Assembly: GCA_900547295.1 (NCBI GenBank)
Contig: URGK01000004.1
Location: 1 to 64,000 of the forward strand
Length of the DNA: 64,000 bases
Direction: 5' to 3'
Source of the DNA: an uncultured Eubacteriales bacterium
GTDB lineage: Bacteria > Bacillota > Clostridia > Peptostreptococcales > Anaerovoracaceae
Below are positions 45,071 to 54,542 of the stretch, one piece after another. Below the pieces are notes generated by a model that searched no databases, was not told the origin of the DNA, and was given only the letters and a program-made list of their open reading frames with translations. A program made the translations under genes and the position numbers. Every line of letters begins with the position of its first letter. The stretch's first letter is position 1.

Positions 45071-45135
45071 TCGTTCATAGTTGAACGATGTAAGATATAT
45101 ATAGAATTATAGAATATATCGTTGAATTTTGTCAA
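45071..45135 (-). promoter_or_regulatory. MerR gene promoter and operator
   Basis: Minus strand: TTGACA (complement of 45130-45135) and TATAAT (complement of 45106-45111) have an 18-bp spacer. Downstream, towards the MerR start, a perfect inverted repeat TCGTTCA (45071-45077), four bases, TGAACGA (45082-45088) could be the regulator's binding site. The same region would affect the divergent gene. Confidence 0.6.
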
Positions 45136-45149
45136 GAAAGAGGTAGCAT

Positions 45150-48100
45150 ATGAAGGTTAGGAAGATGAAACGACTAAGAATACTTATATTGGCCCTGTGT
45201 GTATGTCTGATTGCAGGGGTAGCAGAGACCCTGAATATGGTAGATGCGTATGGGGAAGGAGAAGAAGGAACGACTGTAACTGCACATACACATTGTATAT
45301 GTGGGGATATAAATTGCACAGATACAGGACATAATAAACCTGCTGCGTGGCAAAAGTGGGAAGACGTGTACAATGAGTCAAAGTGGGGGATAAAGTTTGA
45401 GAATACTAACACTATGTATGTGTATCTGACACAGGACGTAGCAATGAGCCATTGTATAGATGTAGAAGCGGGGGAAACATTATATCTTTGCCTGAATGGA
45501 CATAAGATAGTTCGTAATAGTAATGATAGTAGTGTTTTTGAGGCGACTATTGTAGTTTATAATGATGCAAATCTCATATTGTGTGACTGCAAGGGAACAG
45601 GAAATATCACACATGGTACGACTAATGGTGTGAAATACAACGGCAGAGGAGTAAGAGTTGGAACAAGCTCTGGTGGTAAAGCCACTTTCACTATGTATGG
45701 CGGCAAAATCAGTGACAACCATGTAGGGAGTAAAGGTGATGGACGTGATGGCGCAGGCGTAGAGCTGCAAAATGCTGACTTTAATATGTATGGTGGTGAA
45801 ATCAGCAATAACGTTGTTGAAGTAGCGAGTAATTATGGTGGCGGCGGTGTAAACGCATATGGTGGCGGTACATTTAATATGTATGGAGGCACAATAAGTA
45901 GCAATGAAGTCCGAAACAATGATGGCGGTGGTGTAAGTATGGTTGCCGCTTCGTTTAATATGCATGGAGGAACAATAAGTGGAAATACAGCCAGCGAATA
46001 TGGTGGCGGTATAGCTGCATATAATGATAATTTTACTTTGACCGGTGGAGAGATTAAAAATAATAGCGCCAATAAAGGTGGCGGTGTATATATGTATAGT
46101 TATAACGAGAGCCATAATCTGACAGTTTCTGGCTCGGCGAGTATTATTGAAAATACTGTAAATAACTCGGAAAACGCAACCGGCGGCGGTGTGTATTTGG
46201 ATAGTGGTAAGCTTAATGTTTCAGGTGGAGCGAATATCAGTGGAAATATAATTTCAAAAGGGAACCTCTCTGGTGGTACAGCAAACAATGTCTATTTGCC
46301 AAGTGATAAGACTTTAAATATTGTAGGTGAACTCGACAGCAATGCTAAAATTGGCGTAACAACGGAGAATACACCTGATGCGAATGGTTACATTGAAATT
46401 GCGCAGGCGGATAATGCAACATGGGCTGTTCCGGGCAAATTTGCTTATGAGAATGATAGTACCGGTATATTCACAAAAACAAGCAACTACACTACTTATC
46501 TTGTAGCGTGCAAACACAACTATAATGCGTCGGTGTGGGAGTCAGATGAGAGTCTGCATTGGCATAAATGCAGTAACTGTGATGCGACAGATACAAAAAC
46601 AGCCCATGAATATAATCAGCAAATTGTAAGAGAAAGCTATTTGAAAACTGCTGCGACTTGCACAAATAAGGCTCTATACTATAAGTCCTGTGCATGCGGT
46701 GAAGCAGGCACAGACACCTTTGAAGTCGGTGGAATAAATGCAGACAATCACACCGGAACATTAGGAGAATGGCAGACTGGAAATGATAAGCATTGGCAAG
46801 TATACAGCTGCTGTAGTGCTAGAGCGAATGAAGCGGCCTGCTCTGGAGGAACAGCAACATGCACTCAGAGAGCAGTTTGCAGCACCTGTGGTAAAGAGTA
46901 CGGTGATTTATTAGCACATGATTTTACTCAAGAAAAAGTAGCGGATAGATATAAGGTAAGTGATGCAACTTGTACTGCCAAAGCTATATATTATAAATCC
47001 TGCAGAGTATGTGGTAAAGTGGGTACAGAAACCTTCGAAGATGGCAATGTATTAGGACATAGTTTTGGGGCTCCAACTTATGTATGGAACGGAACAAAGT
47101 GTACAGCAGAAAGAATATGCTCTCGTGATGACAGCCATAAGGAGAGCGAAACCGTTACTGCAGCAGTGGCAGTAACACAGCAGAAGTCATGTACGGAAGA
47201 TGAACTTTCGACCTACACAGCAACATTTGAGAACAGTGCATTTGAGAAGCAGACAAAGACAGATGTAAAAACAGCAGATAAACTAGACCATGACTATGGA
47301 GCTCCAACTTATGTATGGAACGGAACAAAGTGTACAGCAGAAAGAATATGCTCTCGTGATGACAGCCATAAGGAGAGCGAAACCGTTACTGCAGCAGTGG
47401 CAGTAACACAGCAGAAGTCATGTACGGAAGATGAACTTTCGACCTACACAGCAACATTTGAGAACAGTGCGTTTGAGAAGCAGACAAAGACAGATGTAAA
47501 AACAGCAGATAAACTGGGACACGACTATACTGTGCAGCAGTCTGATGATAAAGACCATTGGAAGAAGTGCTCACGTTGTGATAGCATAAATGCTAAAGAA
47601 GCGCATAAATGGAATGATGGAGAAATAACTACTCCTCCTACCACAACAGAAGAAGGGATTAAGACATACACCTGCGAAGTATGCGGGACCGCAAAAACAG
47701 AATCTGTACCTAAACGGCATTCGGGTGGCGGCGTTACTCCGCCTAAGAACGATACTGTCACTGTAGATGTAACAGGAGATAAAACCTCTGTCAAGATTAC
47801 TGCGGAGATTTCAGGAGATACTGCTTCTATAGCTGAAATAGGCAGGAACGATATTGACAAGGCAGGCGCAGGCGTTGATATCACAATAGACTTGACAGTA
47901 CTGCCAAATGAGATCGCAGAAGTAACAGTGACTAAGAACAGTCTTGAGAATATATATGACTCCGAGACTGATAATGTAAGCATCAAACTTACTGAAACCA
48001 CTGTGAATATGGACAGAGCGACTCTTAAAAATATCATAGAGCAGATGAACGGTTCAGATCTGAAACTGGTGGTTGATAAACATCAGGATGCTTTAGAATC

Positions 48101-48980
48101 CATGAACAAGGCGCAGAAAGATACTCTTAAGGGGATGAAGAATCCTAAGCTTATAGATGCATACTTCATATCGGGAGGCATAAGGATAACTGACTTTAAA
48201 GGAGGCAGTGTTGAAATCAAAGTGCCTTATTCTGACAAAAAAAGAGTAAGAGCATGGTATATTGACGATAACGGCAAAAAAGAAAAGGTCCCTGTAAAAT
48301 ATGACGGCAAAACAGCAGTGCTTACGATAAGCCACTTCAGCCATTATGTGATTGAAGAAGACAGCAGTAATAATGTCAAACCTGCACATGTTAAAAAAAC
48401 CTCGGACAAGGTGATTTATGTCAGGTCGATTAAATACTCAAAGAAAACCGGAACAAAAATAACCTTTAACAAGGTATCCGGTGCAGACGGATATTATGTA
48501 TACGGTAACAGATGCAACACAGATAAGGTATATAAATTCAAGAAGCTTGCAACTCTTAAGGGCAATGACAATACAGTATTTGTTCATAAGAAAACTGCAA
48601 AGAACACCTTCTATAAATACTATATCAAGGCATACAGGCTAGTTGATGGCAGGAGAGTAACTGTAAGCAGATCTGAGGAGATACATTTTGTAACTGATGT
48701 CAAAGGATACAAATATGGTAATCCGACCAAGGTTGCTTTATCATCAAAGAAATGTACCTTGAATAAAGGGAAGACCTTTAATCTTAAAAACAGGGTTAAG
48801 GTATATTCATCCAAAAAGGTGCTGCTTCATACAGACAAAGTGAGATATGTGTCCTCTGACAGCAGGGTTGCAAAAGTAAACAGCAGAGGCAGAATTACTG
48901 CTGAAAAGGCAGGACGCTGCAATATATATGCTATAGCCCAAAACGGCAGGGCAGCTAAGATTACCGTTACTGTTAAATAA
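45150..48980 (+). CDS. Large secreted surface protein: beta-helix, Cys-repeat region and Big2-like C-terminus
   Basis: The 1276-residue precursor has a signal peptide (residues ~7-25). HTHCICGDINCTDTGH is at ~46-61. Residues ~95-400 form a right-handed beta-helix with repeats of the type FNMYGGEISNN...GGGV. Residues ~450-890 contain repeated CxxC/HxWxxC modules, including two nearly identical 77-residue units (641-717 and 718-794). Then come a ~150-residue domain, a Fn3-like region and a Big2-like domain (~1195-1276). No LPXTG or other sorting signal is visible. This architecture suits adhesion or glycan binding. The N-terminal half has codon use unlike the rest of the window. Confidence 0.7.
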   Translation: MKVRKMKRLRILILALCVCLIAGVAETLNMVDAYGEGEEGTTVTAHTHCICGDINCTDTGHNKPAAWQKWEDVYNESKWGIKFENTNTMYVYLTQDVAMSHCIDVEAGETLYLCLNGHKIVRNSNDSSVFEATIVVYNDANLILCDCKGTGNITHGTTNGVKYNGRGVRVGTSSGGKATFTMYGGKISDNHVGSKGDGRDGAGVELQNADFNMYGGEISNNVVEVASNYGGGGVNAYGGGTFNMYGGTISSNEVRNNDGGGVSMVAASFNMHGGTISGNTASEYGGGIAAYNDNFTLTGGEIKNNSANKGGGVYMYSYNESHNLTVSGSASIIENTVNNSENATGGGVYLDSGKLNVSGGANISGNIISKGNLSGGTANNVYLPSDKTLNIVGELDSNAKIGVTTENTPDANGYIEIAQADNATWAVPGKFAYENDSTGIFTKTSNYTTYLVACKHNYNASVWESDESLHWHKCSNCDATDTKTAHEYNQQIVRESYLKTAATCTNKALYYKSCACGEAGTDTFEVGGINADNHTGTLGEWQTGNDKHWQVYSCCSARANEAACSGGTATCTQRAVCSTCGKEYGDLLAHDFTQEKVADRYKVSDATCTAKAIYYKSCRVCGKVGTETFEDGNVLGHSFGAPTYVWNGTKCTAERICSRDDSHKESETVTAAVAVTQQKSCTEDELSTYTATFENSAFEKQTKTDVKTADKLDHDYGAPTYVWNGTKCTAERICSRDDSHKESETVTAAVAVTQQKSCTEDELSTYTATFENSAFEKQTKTDVKTADKLGHDYTVQQSDDKDHWKKCSRCDSINAKEAHKWNDGEITTPPTTTEEGIKTYTCEVCGTAKTESVPKRHSGGGVTPPKNDTVTVDVTGDKTSVKITAEISGDTASIAEIGRNDIDKAGAGVDITIDLTVLPNEIAEVTVTKNSLENIYDSETDNVSIKLTETTVNMDRATLKNIIEQMNGSDLKLVVDKHQDALESMNKAQKDTLKGMKNPKLIDAYFISGGIRITDFKGGSVEIKVPYSDKKRVRAWYIDDNGKKEKVPVKYDGKTAVLTISHFSHYVIEEDSSNNVKPAHVKKTSDKVIYVRSIKYSKKTGTKITFNKVSGADGYYVYGNRCNTDKVYKFKKLATLKGNDNTVFVHKKTAKNTFYKYYIKAYRLVDGRRVTVSRSEEIHFVTDVKGYKYGNPTKVALSSKKCTLNKGKTFNLKNRVKVYSSKKVLLHTDKVRYVSSDSRVAKVNSRGRITAEKAGRCNIYAIAQNGRAAKITVTVK
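47070..47515 (+). repeat. Tandem 231-bp duplication inside the surface protein gene
   Basis: Copies at 47070-47284 and 47301-47515 (215 bp matched, period 231 bp = 77 codons) differ by one base, A at 47240 versus G at 47471. The period is a multiple of three, so the frame is kept. Such near identity indicates recent duplication or gene conversion. Confidence 0.9.
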
Positions 48981-49140
48981 AAGGGACGGGCAGTTTTCTG
49001 AGTTATATGAGGGAAATGTACGAAAATTATGAAGTGTTTTTGAACTGGAAAATGCTTGCTATGGTATAAGGGAAAGAAGTATAATAAAAGGAATAGAGGA
49101 CATGATGACAGCGTAACAGTTAAAGGAAGGAAGAAAAATT

Positions 49141-51066
49141 ATGAAGACGAGTCTGATGCAAAAGGGAAAAACGGGAGTTAAGAAATCTTTGATTGTAACT
49201 CTCATTATGGTGATGATAATTACCATGATTCCCGCAAACACATTTGCCTATACAGGTTATCCTTGTGAAACTGATAAAGCAAGTGCAGAATTATATCCGT
49301 TTCCTGTAGAAATGAAAGTTTTCTCACAGTACCTTTACGGCAGTGAGAATAATTTGGCCGGCAAGGTTAAAAGTAACTACTTTAAAAATGTACCAAGAGA
49401 ATGGTATGCGCGTGAATTGCCAAAGAGATTGGATTACTATAATATAGGGATAGCTACAGTCAATAAAAGAAACAGAGGTTCCAGAAGTGCGGCTCCGGTA
49501 TATTTCGAGCCTACATCATCTCCGTCTAAGAACTGGCATGATTTACGAATCCAGGAATTAAGCAAGACCAAATACTCTTATCAGGGACCAAACAATCCGT
49601 CTAACCAGAACATAGCCTTCTATGTTGCGGAGAGTACTGAGTTCAAACTTTTAGGATATAACAAAGAATGGGCTGCAGTCTGGGATGTCGGAGGAATCGA
49701 TCAGGGCCGGGGTTTAAGCACAACCTGCGGAGGAATCGGAAGAGAGCAATATGGCAGCTGGAAGCCGGCCATTTACTTCATTAAGCTTAAGGATATTTAT
49801 GTAAGAGATATCCGCAGTCTTGACAGAAACGTTCCTCAGGTTACTGCATCCGGTACAGCAACCTGCAACCTCTACGTAAAGACAACTCCTATAGCCGACA
49901 ATTATGTGTCAGGAGGAATGATCAAGACAAATCAGCTGGTTCAGGTCACTAATCCTACGCCGATAAACGGAAATTATCAGGTTTACTATCGGGATGGTCT
50001 TTATTACGTTAACACAAAGTGGATAAATCTTAAGCGTTCAGATGAGAGCAAACCATCCATCCAGTATAACGCAGTAGTAAAAACCGGCGATTCTGTAGAA
50101 ATCAAGAGTGAACCTGATTCTTCGGCCACTGCCGTTGCCTCGGCAAAGAATGGATTTAAAATTCAGGTTGTAAAGAAAAATGCAGGAAATGGTTTCTCCG
50201 AAGTATGGTTTAACTCTAAGAAATGCTATATCCAGACAAAGGACTTAAGTGAATTTTCCAACAGCTGTTCATATGCAGCTGTAAAGAAGCTGGGCAAAGC
50301 GAAGGGCACAATGGTTCTTAACGGACCATGGTCTTCATACGGTGGTATGGCATATAGCCCTGAGGGAATTAAGATTCTGAAAAAATATAAAATGGATGAA
50401 GGTGCGGCTTACAGGAAGCTTAAGGCTGTTAACGGCATGATTCCGATGACAGATGGGGACATTTCCATAGTTTACGGAGTAAGTAAGTTTGTTTACAGGC
50501 CGGAGCCTCATTATAAAGAATCAGCGATGATATATAAAGTTCTGTATGACGGCAAGGTTTGCTACATACCTATTAAGAATACTGAACATCACAAATATAA
50601 CTATTACAAAACAGGCAAGGGCAAGATAAAAACGAAGTCTGAGACAAAGTGGCTCACGACATATGCTACATCCAAAGCCAGATCAGATAAAGAGCTGGAG
50701 GCATATAAGATAAACAAGCAGTACTACTTCAAAATCGATGACGTTGCAAAGCTTATGTCAGTAACGAATAAATCATTTGATGTCAAGTTTGAAGACAATG
50801 CTATAGTAGTTAACAGTATGAGCCGTTACAGCGGAACTGCGCCTCTAAAGAAAGGCGACGGCAAAACCCGCTATGCAGAGCGTTCAACTATGAGCATTAT
50901 ATGGGACGGACAGGTTGTAGGGCTTACATGTTATAAAATTAACGGCAAGTATTATGTGAACATGGATGAAATCGCATACATGACCGATTCAGAAATAGGG
51001 GAGGGTTCCTTAGGCGGACCTTATGTTACAACAACAATGCCAAACGAAGTGGAGGCTTATGGCTGA
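49141..51066 (+). CDS. Secreted protein with SH3-like domains
   Basis: The 641-residue precursor has a long signal peptide (cleavage near TFAYT, residue ~36). Residues ~235-300 and ~315-375 look like bacterial SH3 domains (TCNLYVKTTPIADNYVSGG, VVKTGDSVEIKSEPDSS). A C-terminal segment (~520-580) resembles the copper-amine-oxidase N-terminal-like domain (YYFKIDDVAKLMSVTNKSFD). No catalytic motif is recognised, so a wall-binding or structural role is likely. An extended -10 promoter (TG-G-TATAAG, TG at 49062-49063) lies upstream. A hairpin follows the stop. Confidence 0.6.
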   Translation: MKTSLMQKGKTGVKKSLIVTLIMVMIITMIPANTFAYTGYPCETDKASAELYPFPVEMKVFSQYLYGSENNLAGKVKSNYFKNVPREWYARELPKRLDYYNIGIATVNKRNRGSRSAAPVYFEPTSSPSKNWHDLRIQELSKTKYSYQGPNNPSNQNIAFYVAESTEFKLLGYNKEWAAVWDVGGIDQGRGLSTTCGGIGREQYGSWKPAIYFIKLKDIYVRDIRSLDRNVPQVTASGTATCNLYVKTTPIADNYVSGGMIKTNQLVQVTNPTPINGNYQVYYRDGLYYVNTKWINLKRSDESKPSIQYNAVVKTGDSVEIKSEPDSSATAVASAKNGFKIQVVKKNAGNGFSEVWFNSKKCYIQTKDLSEFSNSCSYAAVKKLGKAKGTMVLNGPWSSYGGMAYSPEGIKILKKYKMDEGAAYRKLKAVNGMIPMTDGDISIVYGVSKFVYRPEPHYKESAMIYKVLYDGKVCYIPIKNTEHHKYNYYKTGKGKIKTKSETKWLTTYATSKARSDKELEAYKINKQYYFKIDDVAKLMSVTNKSFDVKFEDNAIVVNSMSRYSGTAPLKKGDGKTRYAERSTMSIIWDGQVVGLTCYKINGKYYVNMDEIAYMTDSEIGEGSLGGPYVTTTMPNEVEAYG

Positions 51067-51081
51067 TTTCATATAAACAGC

Positions 51082-51126
51082 AAACAGGAGCTCATCGGTG
51101 CAGGATGTATCGGTGAGCTGTCTGTT
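51082..51126 (+). terminator. Imperfect hairpin after the SH3-like gene
   Basis: AAACAG...GCTCATCGG pairs with CGGTGAGC...CTGTTT, with small bulges. No strong T-run follows. Confidence 0.4.
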
Positions 51127-51282
51127 TCCCTGAAACACCCGGTCAGTGATGAGAGAGCCAATGATTGGAAAATGAAATATAATACTAAAATAGATCTTTA
51201 GATTCATGTAAACGGCAGAAAAAAAGATATATAATATTAAAAAAGCAGTAAATCATCATTGTACTGAGCGAAAGGAGAATTT

Positions 51283-51639
51283 ATGAACAAAAAGCATTTT
51301 AAGAGAGTTGTTATGGTGATATTTGTACTGGTGCTTGCATTTTCATTTGCAGGCTGCGGAGATAAAATCAATCCGAATAATTATGTGACTGTAGAAAAAT
51401 ACGAAGAATTAAGAGCGGCAGACTGGGGAGACATGAGCTTTAAGGAAATGGAAAAATTCCTTGATGTTCAGGGTATTGTTGACGAGGAAGGCACAGCAGA
51501 CTGGGGAGAAGGCTACACTGTAGTTGATTTTCCGGGACCTGATACAGATTCATATCTGCATGTACTGTTCGGAACTGATGATGACGGTAAAGAATCCGCC
51601 TCAAGCATGAGCCCTACAGGGAAATTAGCAGAAAATTAA
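51283..51639 (+). CDS. Small lipoprotein
   Basis: The 118-residue protein has a lipoprotein signal (KRVVMVIFVLVLAFSFAGC; Cys25) and an acidic mature part with two similar DWG motifs (AADWGDMSF, TADWGEGYT). It contains no known enzyme motif. GAAAGGAG precedes the start and a strong terminator follows, so it is monocistronic. Confidence 0.65.
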   Translation: MNKKHFKRVVMVIFVLVLAFSFAGCGDKINPNNYVTVEKYEELRAADWGDMSFKEMEKFLDVQGIVDEEGTADWGEGYTVVDFPGPDTDSYLHVLFGTDDDGKESASSMSPTGKLAEN

Positions 51640-51646
51640 TACCTTA

Positions 51647-51677
51647 TGACCTGCCGTACTGCTTTACCGGCAGGTCA
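51647..51677 (+). terminator. Terminator after the small lipoprotein gene
   Basis: TGACCTGCCG (51647-51656) and CGGCAGGTCA (51668-51677), perfect 10-bp stem, followed by GATGTTTTTT. Confidence 0.85.
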
Positions 51678-51842
51678 GATGTTTTTTGGCATCAATACAA
51701 TGCTATGACATTAATGCGCGCCGGGACAGCCTCTGCAGGCGTGCTTTTTCTTTGCCGGCAGCCATAGATGACAAAATAAAGGGAACGAGGGGAGTTTGTT
51801 TAAGGGATTCTTTCCCGAATAGGGAAAAGTAATAAACTTTTT

Positions 51843-51871
51843 TTGACAATGTGGCAAAAGTGCGGTAAAAT
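51843..51871 (+). promoter_or_regulatory. Promoter of the G5/3D gene
   Basis: TTGACA at 51843-51848 and TAAAAT at 51866-51871, 17-bp spacer. Confidence 0.75.
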
Positions 51872-51906
51872 AGTGGCATGAAATAATTAAATAAGCAGAG
51901 GTGCAG

Positions 51907-52941
51907 ATGGAAGAAATCTTTAATTTTAAAAACGGCCCGAAGAAACCGGAGGAGTTACGGTTACGGCTCCGACGTAAGAGGGCATGCCTGATTATCTTAA
52001 TTGCCGTAATAGCGGCGGGCATTGTAACTTTAGACTGTTTTGCGGCAATCCCGAAAACCGTAACAGTATATACAGATGACTCTAAGGAGATAAAGAGCAG
52101 CAGCTATAAAACCTGCGCAATGACAGCGGGACAGTTTTTTGAAGCAAATAATATTGAATATGACAGATATGACGAAGTGAGCTGTGAAGAAGATGACAGA
52201 ATAACAGATAATATGACAGTAAAAATCACACTTGCGGTTGATATTAGAATTACTTCCGATGATAAGACAGTAATATGCCATACAAGCGGCAGAACCGTAG
52301 GTGATGTAATCAGGGACAGCAAAATCAATCTCGGCAAAAATGATATTACAATTCCGAAGCTGAGTGAAACGGTAAGTGAAGGCGATGAAATTGTAATCAA
52401 AAGAGTTAAAATTGCAACAGAAAAATCAAAAGAAAAACTTTCTTATGATACTCTTTCCAAACCCGGCTATGCAGTGCCTATCGGAAGAACCCGCACAGTA
52501 CAGAAAGGGCGAAGCGGCATAAGAGAAACAACCTTCAAAGTGACATATGTTGATGGCAAAGAGTATTCAAGAGAGAAAATAAAGACAGAAACAACAAGAA
52601 CACCAAAAGACAAAATAGTGGAATACGGACTTGCAATAGATATGTCAGTTCCCGAAAACCTGAACTACAGCAGAGTCTACAGGGGCTGCAGAGCAGTATC
52701 ATACAACTACAGCGAAACAAGATATACGGCCTCAGGGCGCAAATGTGAATATGGTATAGCGGCAGTTGATACGAATATTTTTCCTTTCGGAACAAAACTT
52801 TATATCACCGGATACGGCTATGCCGTTGCGGCAGACAGAGGCGCTGCAATATCAGGGACAACGGTCGATTTGTATTTCGACCACCGTATTCAGTGTATGA
52901 CATGGGGAGCGCAGAGCGTTGATATTTATGTGCTCAAATAG
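51907..52941 (+). CDS. YabE-like G5/3D-domain wall protein
   Basis: 344 residues from ATG 51907 (AGAGG five bases before; a GTG at 51901 is in frame). It has a membrane anchor (residues ~27-48), two DUF348-type ubiquitin-like segments (~50-110, 110-170), a G5 domain (~170-230, VQKGRSGIRETTFKVTYVDG) and a C-terminal 3D domain (AAVDTNIFPFGTKLYI, YGYAVAADRGAAISGTTVDL) with the three conserved Asp. Related RpfB/YabE proteins cleave peptidoglycan and act in wall remodelling or resuscitation. The gene is first in an operon with 52951 and rlmN. Confidence 0.85.
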   Translation: MEEIFNFKNGPKKPEELRLRLRRKRACLIILIAVIAAGIVTLDCFAAIPKTVTVYTDDSKEIKSSSYKTCAMTAGQFFEANNIEYDRYDEVSCEEDDRITDNMTVKITLAVDIRITSDDKTVICHTSGRTVGDVIRDSKINLGKNDITIPKLSETVSEGDEIVIKRVKIATEKSKEKLSYDTLSKPGYAVPIGRTRTVQKGRSGIRETTFKVTYVDGKEYSREKIKTETTRTPKDKIVEYGLAIDMSVPENLNYSRVYRGCRAVSYNYSETRYTASGRKCEYGIAAVDTNIFPFGTKLYITGYGYAVAADRGAAISGTTVDLYFDHRIQCMTWGAQSVDIYVLK

Positions 52942-52950
52942 GAGAGACAT

Positions 52951-53370
52951 ATGAGAGAATACAGTTTGAGAGAGCACAAGCAGATTATAGATGCGTATGC
53001 AGCGCTGGGTTATGACCTCGATACAATCGCAATATCAAAAGGTTTTTATCAGCCTGATGCGGCAGAGATACTCAGAGGATACGGCTTTAAACTGGGCAGC
53101 CGGTGGGGAGATGATGCTGACGATATCGGCAGATTCAAAAAAGTGCCGCAGACGGTTGTAAACGAATATGTAGAGAAATATTATCCGGGAAATCCCGCAG
53201 TGACTATGGCAGAGTACATTGAAACACAGAGGCCCGGCTGGCAGTGTGCAAAAGAAACGCATCACAGCCTTTTTTCAAGAAAACTTACAGAAGAAGAACA
53301 GCAGGCTGCAGGAAGTACGCAGCAGACAGAGAAACCGAGGAAAAAAAGAAAATGGAAAAGCCTGTATTAA
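52951..53370 (+). CDS. Uncharacterised 139-residue protein
   Basis: Starts nine bases after the G5/3D gene with AGGAGAGA. N-terminal helical, SLREHKQIIDAYAALGYDLD, with no signal; the C-terminus is rich in Gln and Lys/Arg (EKPRKKRKWKSLY), which suggests nucleic-acid or membrane-surface contact. No domain is recognised. It overlaps the start of rlmN by 19 bp in another frame, so translation is coupled. Confidence 0.55.
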   Translation: MREYSLREHKQIIDAYAALGYDLDTIAISKGFYQPDAAEILRGYGFKLGSRWGDDADDIGRFKKVPQTVVNEYVEKYYPGNPAVTMAEYIETQRPGWQCAKETHHSLFSRKLTEEEQQAAGSTQQTEKPRKKRKWKSLY

Positions 53371-54374
53371 AAAATATGACAATAGATGAGATGAAAGACT
53401 TCATGGCAGGAATAGGCGAAAAACCTTTCAGAGGGCGACAGGTTTTTGAGTGGATATATAAAGGAGCAGGCAGCTTTGAAGATATGCGGAATCTGCCGAA
53501 AACTCTGAGGGAAAAACTGGCGCAGACAACAGTATTTGAAAATATACGCATTGTCGAAGTACAGGAGTCAAAAACAGACGGCACCAGAAAATATCTGTTT
53601 GAAATGCCTGACGGAGAAAAAATAGAGTCTGTATTTATGAAGTACAGATACGGCAATTCTATATGCATATCCTCTCAGGCAGGCTGCGCCATGGGATGCA
53701 GGTTCTGTGCATCGGCAATAGGAGACCTCAGGAGAAACCTTGAAAGCTGGGAAATGGCGGCGCAGCTTCTGGCAGTCGAAAAAGATACGGGAGAGCGAAT
53801 AGGCCATATAGTTATAATGGGGACGGGAGAGCCGTTTCATAATTACGAAAATGCTGCAAGGTTTTTAAAACTTGTAAATTCACCTGAAGGTCTTAACATT
53901 TCAATGAGAAACATTACAGTTTCTACCTGCGGGCTTACAGACGGAATAAAAAAATTTGCAAAGGATTTTCCTCAGGCGACGCTTGCAATATCACTTCATG
54001 CTCCTTCCGATGAGATCAGAAGTGAAATGATGCCGGTAAACAACAGATATCCTGTTAAAGAAGTTATAGCGGCGGCAGGTGAATATGCGCAGGAAACAGG
54101 GCGCAGAGTCACATTTGAGTATGCGCTTGTAAAGGGCGTTAACGACAGTATGGAGCATGCCGATGTGCTGGCAGGTCTGCTTAAGGGAATATTATGCCAT
54201 GTAAACCTGATACCTTTAAATGAGGTGAAGGAAACCGGACTTGCGGGAGCAGACAGAAAGCACGCTGAAAGCTTCAGAACAAGACTTGAGCAGCGGGGGA
54301 TACCGGCTACCGTAAGACGCGAGCTGGGAAGCGATATAGATGCTGCCTGCGGACAGCTTAGGAACAAGAAATAG
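53352..54374 (+). CDS. rlmN: 23S rRNA (A2503-C2)/tRNA (A37-C2) methyltransferase
   Basis: Radical SAM dual-specificity methyltransferase of 340 residues. The [4Fe-4S] motif CxxxCxxC is Cys112, Cys116, Cys119 (GCAMGCRFCAS). The catalytic C-terminal Cys is near 333 (DAACGQL). GTGEPFHNY and NITVSTCG match the family. ATG 53352 is chosen because the longer frame overlaps the previous gene throughout; GAGGAAAAAA serves as the binding site. It is the last gene of the operon. Confidence 0.9.
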   Translation: MEKPVLKNMTIDEMKDFMAGIGEKPFRGRQVFEWIYKGAGSFEDMRNLPKTLREKLAQTTVFENIRIVEVQESKTDGTRKYLFEMPDGEKIESVFMKYRYGNSICISSQAGCAMGCRFCASAIGDLRRNLESWEMAAQLLAVEKDTGERIGHIVIMGTGEPFHNYENAARFLKLVNSPEGLNISMRNITVSTCGLTDGIKKFAKDFPQATLAISLHAPSDEIRSEMMPVNNRYPVKEVIAAAGEYAQETGRRVTFEYALVKGVNDSMEHADVLAGLLKGILCHVNLIPLNEVKETGLAGADRKHAESFRTRLEQRGIPATVRRELGSDIDAACGQLRNKK

Positions 54375-54542
54375 CGGGAATAAGGAAGCACAAAAGCGTG
54401 CTTCTTTTAATTTGCGCACAAAAGACAGAAAATTTATCGAATTTAGAAAAAAGGCACAAAGGGGCTATTGCGAAAAGAACCTTAAAAAGCTAGAATTACA
54501 GCAACATAAATATAATTATATTTTTTATTAGGAGGAAATGGT

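Noticed and set aside
47070..47515. Possible CRISPR-like direct repeats
   Set aside because: The 231-bp period with only two copies in frame inside a gene is a protein repeat, not an array.
53244..53351. Longer start for rlmN
   Set aside because: Would lie entirely inside the preceding gene; the conserved part begins at MEKPVLKN with a good site at 53352.
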